A DNA stretch of 64,000 bases from Macrotis lagotis (Eukaryota > Chordata > Mammalia > Peramelemorphia > Peramelidae): positions 1,517,467 through 1,581,466 of the forward strand of contig NC_133666.1 in NCBI RefSeq assembly GCF_037893015.1, read 5' to 3'. Below, in pieces: positions 59,939 to 64,000 of the stretch (its first letter is position 1; every line of letters starts with the position of its first letter). The notes under the pieces were generated by a model. The model saw only the letters and a list, made by a program, of their open reading frames with translations. It was not told where the DNA came from and searched no databases. The translations under genes and the position numbers were made by a program.

Positions 59939-60396
59939 TTTCTTACCCCACCTTAAAGCAAAAATAAAATTTTAAAAGTAGAATTTATCAAATCTAAGTT
60001 AGTATAAAATAATTTTAAGTATTATAATAAGTAATAAAATAAATCCCACAAAGTTCTTCACATGCAATACATCCCAATTATCACAAAACTTCTAAGTATC
60101 TTCATTGCAGGAAAGGGGTTTACAAAAGGAAGGATTTATTGGTTTAAGAAGGGAGATCATATCTAAATTACTCTGATCACAAATGCCAAAGTTTTACCAA
60201 GGTCTTAAGATTTATTCAAATATAATTTTTCTTTGTCTGCATAGAGGGCTTATTTGAATAGCACTGACAAATTCGCTATCTTCCATCTTAACTTATCTAA
60301 ATACATCCTTAGATGGAACAAGTTTGACGGTTTAAATGACCCAATTTCTCCCCATCCTGTGCAAGGAGTTTGCCAGAATTTTATAACACTGATACT

Positions 60397-60542
60397 TTTT
60401 TTTTTGCAAGGCAAATGGGGTTAAGTGGCTTGCCCGAGGCCACACAGCTAGGTAATTATTAAGTGTGTGAGGTCAGATTTGAACCCAGGTACTCCTGACT
60501 CCAGGACCGGTGCTTTATCCGCTATGCCACCTAGCTGCCCCC
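60397..60542 (-). repeat. MIR-like marsupial SINE inside copy D
   Basis: Flanked by AACACTGATACT (60385-60396 and 60543-60554). Confidence 0.95.
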
Positions 60543-62520
60543 AACACTGATACTCTTGCAACAGGGTTAGATTTTCTATTTTCTCCCCTCTGTAAAATTC
60601 TCAAGGTGACTCCCAAGAATTCAGTTCAGAGATGAGGGAATTAAGGAACTTAAAAGGTGATTGATCTCATCTCAAGAAACTGAAAAATGAGATGGGGATA
60701 GGGGTGGATGTTGCCTTGAGCAATGGAAGAAACATGGTCAAAGTGAACAATTTAATTATAAAACAAAATTTCCCTGTCCCAATTTTCCTCTATTATATTC
60801 CCCAGTAACTCCAACGAACAAATTCACAATTTTTCATGTGGACAAATACCCTTAAGTCAAATCCCTTTCAAATATTGGCTTTAGAGGGTGACATCACATG
60901 GTTAACCTTTTCATTAGCAATGAATTAAAATGACCCAAATCAAGTGGCTTAAATATTGTTAAATGCCCATTCAGATTTTCTTACAGAATTTGTCTCAAAA
61001 ATGTTGGATAATTATGAAGTAGTTACATTTAATGAAAAGGATAACAAAAAGCATAAATGAAATTAAAGTTCAATTTTGCATTTTTTTTTCTTTTTAAACC
61101 TAAGGGGATTTTCCTTTCCCAAAGTTCCAGGTCTCTTATCCTCCCGTTTTCCATCACTACAAGAACTTCTAAGAGCATGCAGTGGGCTATGGTACCATAG
61201 AACTGCACCAGTGGGTCTCTGGCTACTCCAAGAATATTAGGTTGTTTAAAATTTCTTTAGGACTGGTCAGAGAAAACCCAATAAGGGTCATTACTTTAGG
61301 GTCAGATACAGTGTTGTGATGAACACCCCAATTTTAAATTCCCAAATGTTTAGTTTATTTGAGGATATATTCTTTTACTAATAATTCTAGCTGTTCTATT
61401 TACCAATATTTCTTAATATTATTTCAAAACCAAAATTATGCATTTTTCAAACTTTAAAAACTCCTTAAGTTAGTTCTATGTATTTTCAATTTACAGAAGA
61501 TCTTACAGAGATCAGTTCTGATAGTTATCTAATTGAAGAGATAATAAAAAAATGAACATTCACAGAGCAATGGCCAACCTTATAGCCATGTGACCTAAAA
61601 CTGTGCTTCTGTTTTCTCCTTAGATAATCACCTCAACCACCTTTCTTTGTATAGCATATAAATTTCTCAGTGCCAAAATACCTAATATTAGGTAGCTCTG
61701 GTGGAATAAACTATAATTTGGTATTGGAGCTTAAGCCTAAGAGAGGCCTTGAGATATAGAAATACAAACCTGCAAAAAAAATTCCTGCCATAAACTTGGG
61801 ACAATTCCTTCTTACTCACCTGTCCCTGCAAAGTGGAAGATGCTTTTCTTTATCATGGTTCCTGCCTCATTCCCAGACTAGCCCCTAAATGAGAATTGCC
61901 TCTTCCTCTGGGATCTCCCCTGCAACTCCTAGATTCTTAGTTGACTCTCCCAACTCTTTCCTCTGGGAAAACAGCAGGTTAAAGATGCTAACATTTAGCT
62001 ATCTATTCATTAACGAGGGTCAGATTCTTTTACTTCAATTCATCCTGTTCTCCCTAAGACTTTCAGCTGAACTGTCTCCCATTTGAAGTTAAACCATTCC
62101 ATGCTTTTCATACTCTAGCTTGGCCTAGAACTTGAAATCTTAAGAGCAGATGATATCTACAATTCCCTATCAATTTCCCAGTTATCTTGCAAAAGCCCAA
62201 AAGAATAAGAGGAGGCTTCCTATTTTTAGACCATTTGTTTTAGTGAGACTGAGACGAGGATCAACTAAAATTGCACTTGGATTTCTCTACATACAGAGCC
62301 TCAGTCTTAGCCTTCTGGGTCACACTTTTCCCAAGCATTCACTGTTTCTGGAGTTCATTATGTTTCAGACAATTGGTTGCTAGAGAGTTTGCCTAAGTAG
62401 CAGTGTGCTGTTAGGATTTTAATTTTATCTCAATGATCACATCTGAGCACAACTTAATTCAGTTCAAATCTGGATTCCATAATTCCAGGAGGCATATATA
62501 ACTTCAATTTGGATTTACAG

Positions 62521-62913
62521 TTGTCATGTAAAATGTTTTAAAATTTCCTTTTATTTACTTTCTAACATGCTTATGTTAAACATACCTTTCTTATGGTTTA
62601 GAAATCCCAAACTTTTCCCAGCTTCCATTTTTTTAATCCTTTTTATTTTCAAAGTCTTTCTAAATCCATTTTACAAATTTTCTTTTTAAATATTTTTTAA
62701 TGTACTGCTTAACCATGTTCAGAGTCATTATTAGATCTTATATTTACAGTGAAATAATAATTAAATTTTAAAAACTTGCCTAATACTAGTAAGATACAGC
62801 AGTAAGAGATGAGAAAGATATGGAATGGCAATTCTCAGATGCATAAACTTTATTTAAAATAAACATAAATTACTTTACACAAATAGAATGAGATCTAAAT
62901 AACTGAGCAAATA
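62521..62913. other. AT-rich unassigned DNA
   Basis: No feature recognised. Confidence 0.35.
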
Positions 62914-63772
62914 TAAAGCATCTCTGACGTACCACCTCACATCTCTCAGATTAGCCAATATGACCAGAAAGGACAATGATCAGTGTTGGAAGGGATGTGG
63001 GAAATCTGGGACACTAATACATTGTTGGTGGAGCTGTGAACCCATCCAAACTTTCTGGAGAGAAATTTGGAACTATGTCCAAAGGGCAACGAAAATGTGC
63101 ATACCCTTTGATCCAGCAATACAACTACTGGGTCTATACACCGAAGAGATGATGAAAAGGGGTAAAAACATCACTTGTACAAAAATATTCATAGCAGCCC
63201 TGTTCGTGGTGGCAAAGAATTGGAAATCAAGTCAATGTCCTTCCATTGGGGAATGGCTTAGCAAACTGTGGTCTATGTATGTCATGGAACACTATTGTTC
63301 TATTAGAAACCAGGAGGGATGGGAATTCAGGGAAGCCTGGAGGGATTTGCATGAACTGATGCTGAGTGAGAGGAGCAGAACCAGGAAAACACTGTCCACC
63401 CTAACAGCAACATGGGGGTGATGTTCAACCTTGAAGGACTTGCTCATTCCATCAGTGCAACAATCAGGGACAATTTTGGGCTGTCTGCAGTGGAGAATAC
63501 CATCTGTATCCAGATAAAGAGCTGTGGGGTTTGAACAAAGTTCAAGGACTATTCCCTTTAATTTAGGGGGAAAAAAAGATATTGTCAGATCTTGCTATCT
63601 CTTATACCTTTTGTTTCTTCCTTAAGGATATCATTTCTCTCTCATCACATTCAATTTGGATCATTGTACAACATGGAAACAAAGTAAAGACTGATAAATT
63701 GCTTTCTGTTGGGGGGGGGAAGATTGGGGGGAAAATTGTAAAACTCAAAATAAATAAAATATTTTAAAGTCT
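62914..63772 (+). mobile_element. L1 3' end, 5'-truncated
   Basis: Open ORF2 C-terminal frame at 62960-63421 (CWKGCGKSGTLIHCWWSCEP, IFIAALFVVAKNWK) with no internal stop, then 3' UTR ending AAATAAATAAAATATTTT. Probably a fairly young copy. Confidence 0.93.
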
Positions 63773-63774
63773 TT

Positions 63775-64000
63775 TACAGTGGAGTATCATTATAATGTTG
63801 CTGCTAACTGTATACATTGTTTCCCTGTTTCTGTCCAATTTGCATCGATTTATATAAAAATCTTCACAAGTTTTTGGGAGACTATCCTGCTTTATGTCTT
63901 TTATAGCCTCATATTATTCCATCACAATACCACTACAGCTTGTTCAGTCATTCCCCAATTGATGAGAATCCCCTTGATTTTCAGTTTTTGACATCAATGG
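63775..64000 (-). mobile_element. Old L1 fragment running off the window
   Basis: TTGTTCAGTCATTCCCCAAT and TTTCAGTTTTTGACATCA are diverged counterparts of the L1 3' landmarks. Confidence 0.5.

Larger units (their letters stand above)
59413..62520 (+). repeat. Unassigned repeated sequence, copy D (longest)
   Basis: 59640-60110 matches 48090-48270, and 61580-62510 matches 48355-48900 (CTATAATTTGGTATT/CTATAATACCATTTG, TTTCAGACAATTGGTTG, TCTGGATTCCATAATTCC). About 1.4 kb between them has no partner in copy B. Two SINEs interrupt it. No coding frame. Confidence 0.6.

Noticed and set aside
38545-62520. Idea that the repeat copies are the marsupial X-inactivation RNA RSX
   Set aside because: RSX is known to lie near HPRT1 and to have GC-rich tandem repeats. 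Neither is seen here; these copies are AT-rich and far apart.

Overview
The window is nuclear DNA from a marsupial. The evidence is the dominant SINE, a tRNA-derived MIR-like family of about 150 bp with more than 25 copies on both strands, together with marsupial-type L1 (including ORF1-only, HAL1-like copies), a longer SINE with an RTE-like tail, and the host gene SLC10A3. SLC10A3 is X-linked in human (Xq28), so an X location is likely, but the sequence alone does not prove it. The species cannot be fixed.

Layout. 1-14.6 kb is mostly old repeats: L1 3' ends on the minus strand, a long decayed minus-strand L1 at about 2.0-5.95 kb carrying five SINEs and one unusual poly(A) retroposon, an ORF1-only L1/HAL1-like element at 6.4-9.0 kb, and an L2-like fragment at 10.6-11.1 kb. 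14.7-23.4 kb holds SLC10A3 on the minus strand: the whole coding sequence is in one exon (14899-16305), there is a convincing splice acceptor at 16434-16435, and a CpG-island promoter with a candidate non-coding first exon lies 6.3 kb upstream. An internally deleted L1 and old LINE pieces fill the intron. 25.9-27.2 kb holds a second GC-rich coding frame on the minus strand, an MRG (MORF4L/MRG15) family protein with no visible introns and a diverged, interrupted chromo barrel. Its frame has no ATG in its first part, so its real start and its status (gene or decaying retrocopy) are open.

29.3-38.1 kb is a class I (gammaretrovirus-like) endogenous retrovirus on the minus strand. Both LTRs and a 4-bp target duplication remain, the gag, pro-pol and env regions are all heavily broken, and three SINEs are inserted in it. 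38.5-62.5 kb is AT-rich accessory DNA. Besides nested L1s (one 4.2-kb copy has a perfect 13-bp target duplication) and SINEs, it contains four partial copies, all in the same orientation, of a repeated sequence I cannot assign to any family. It also holds three LTR-like fragments. The window closes with an L1 3' end and an older LINE piece.

Only two host protein-coding loci are supported. Their expected human Xq28 neighbours (UBL4A on the 3' side of SLC10A3, FAM3A on the 5' side) were not recognised. No tRNA, rRNA or CRISPR was seen. All comparisons with known families are from memory; no search was run.
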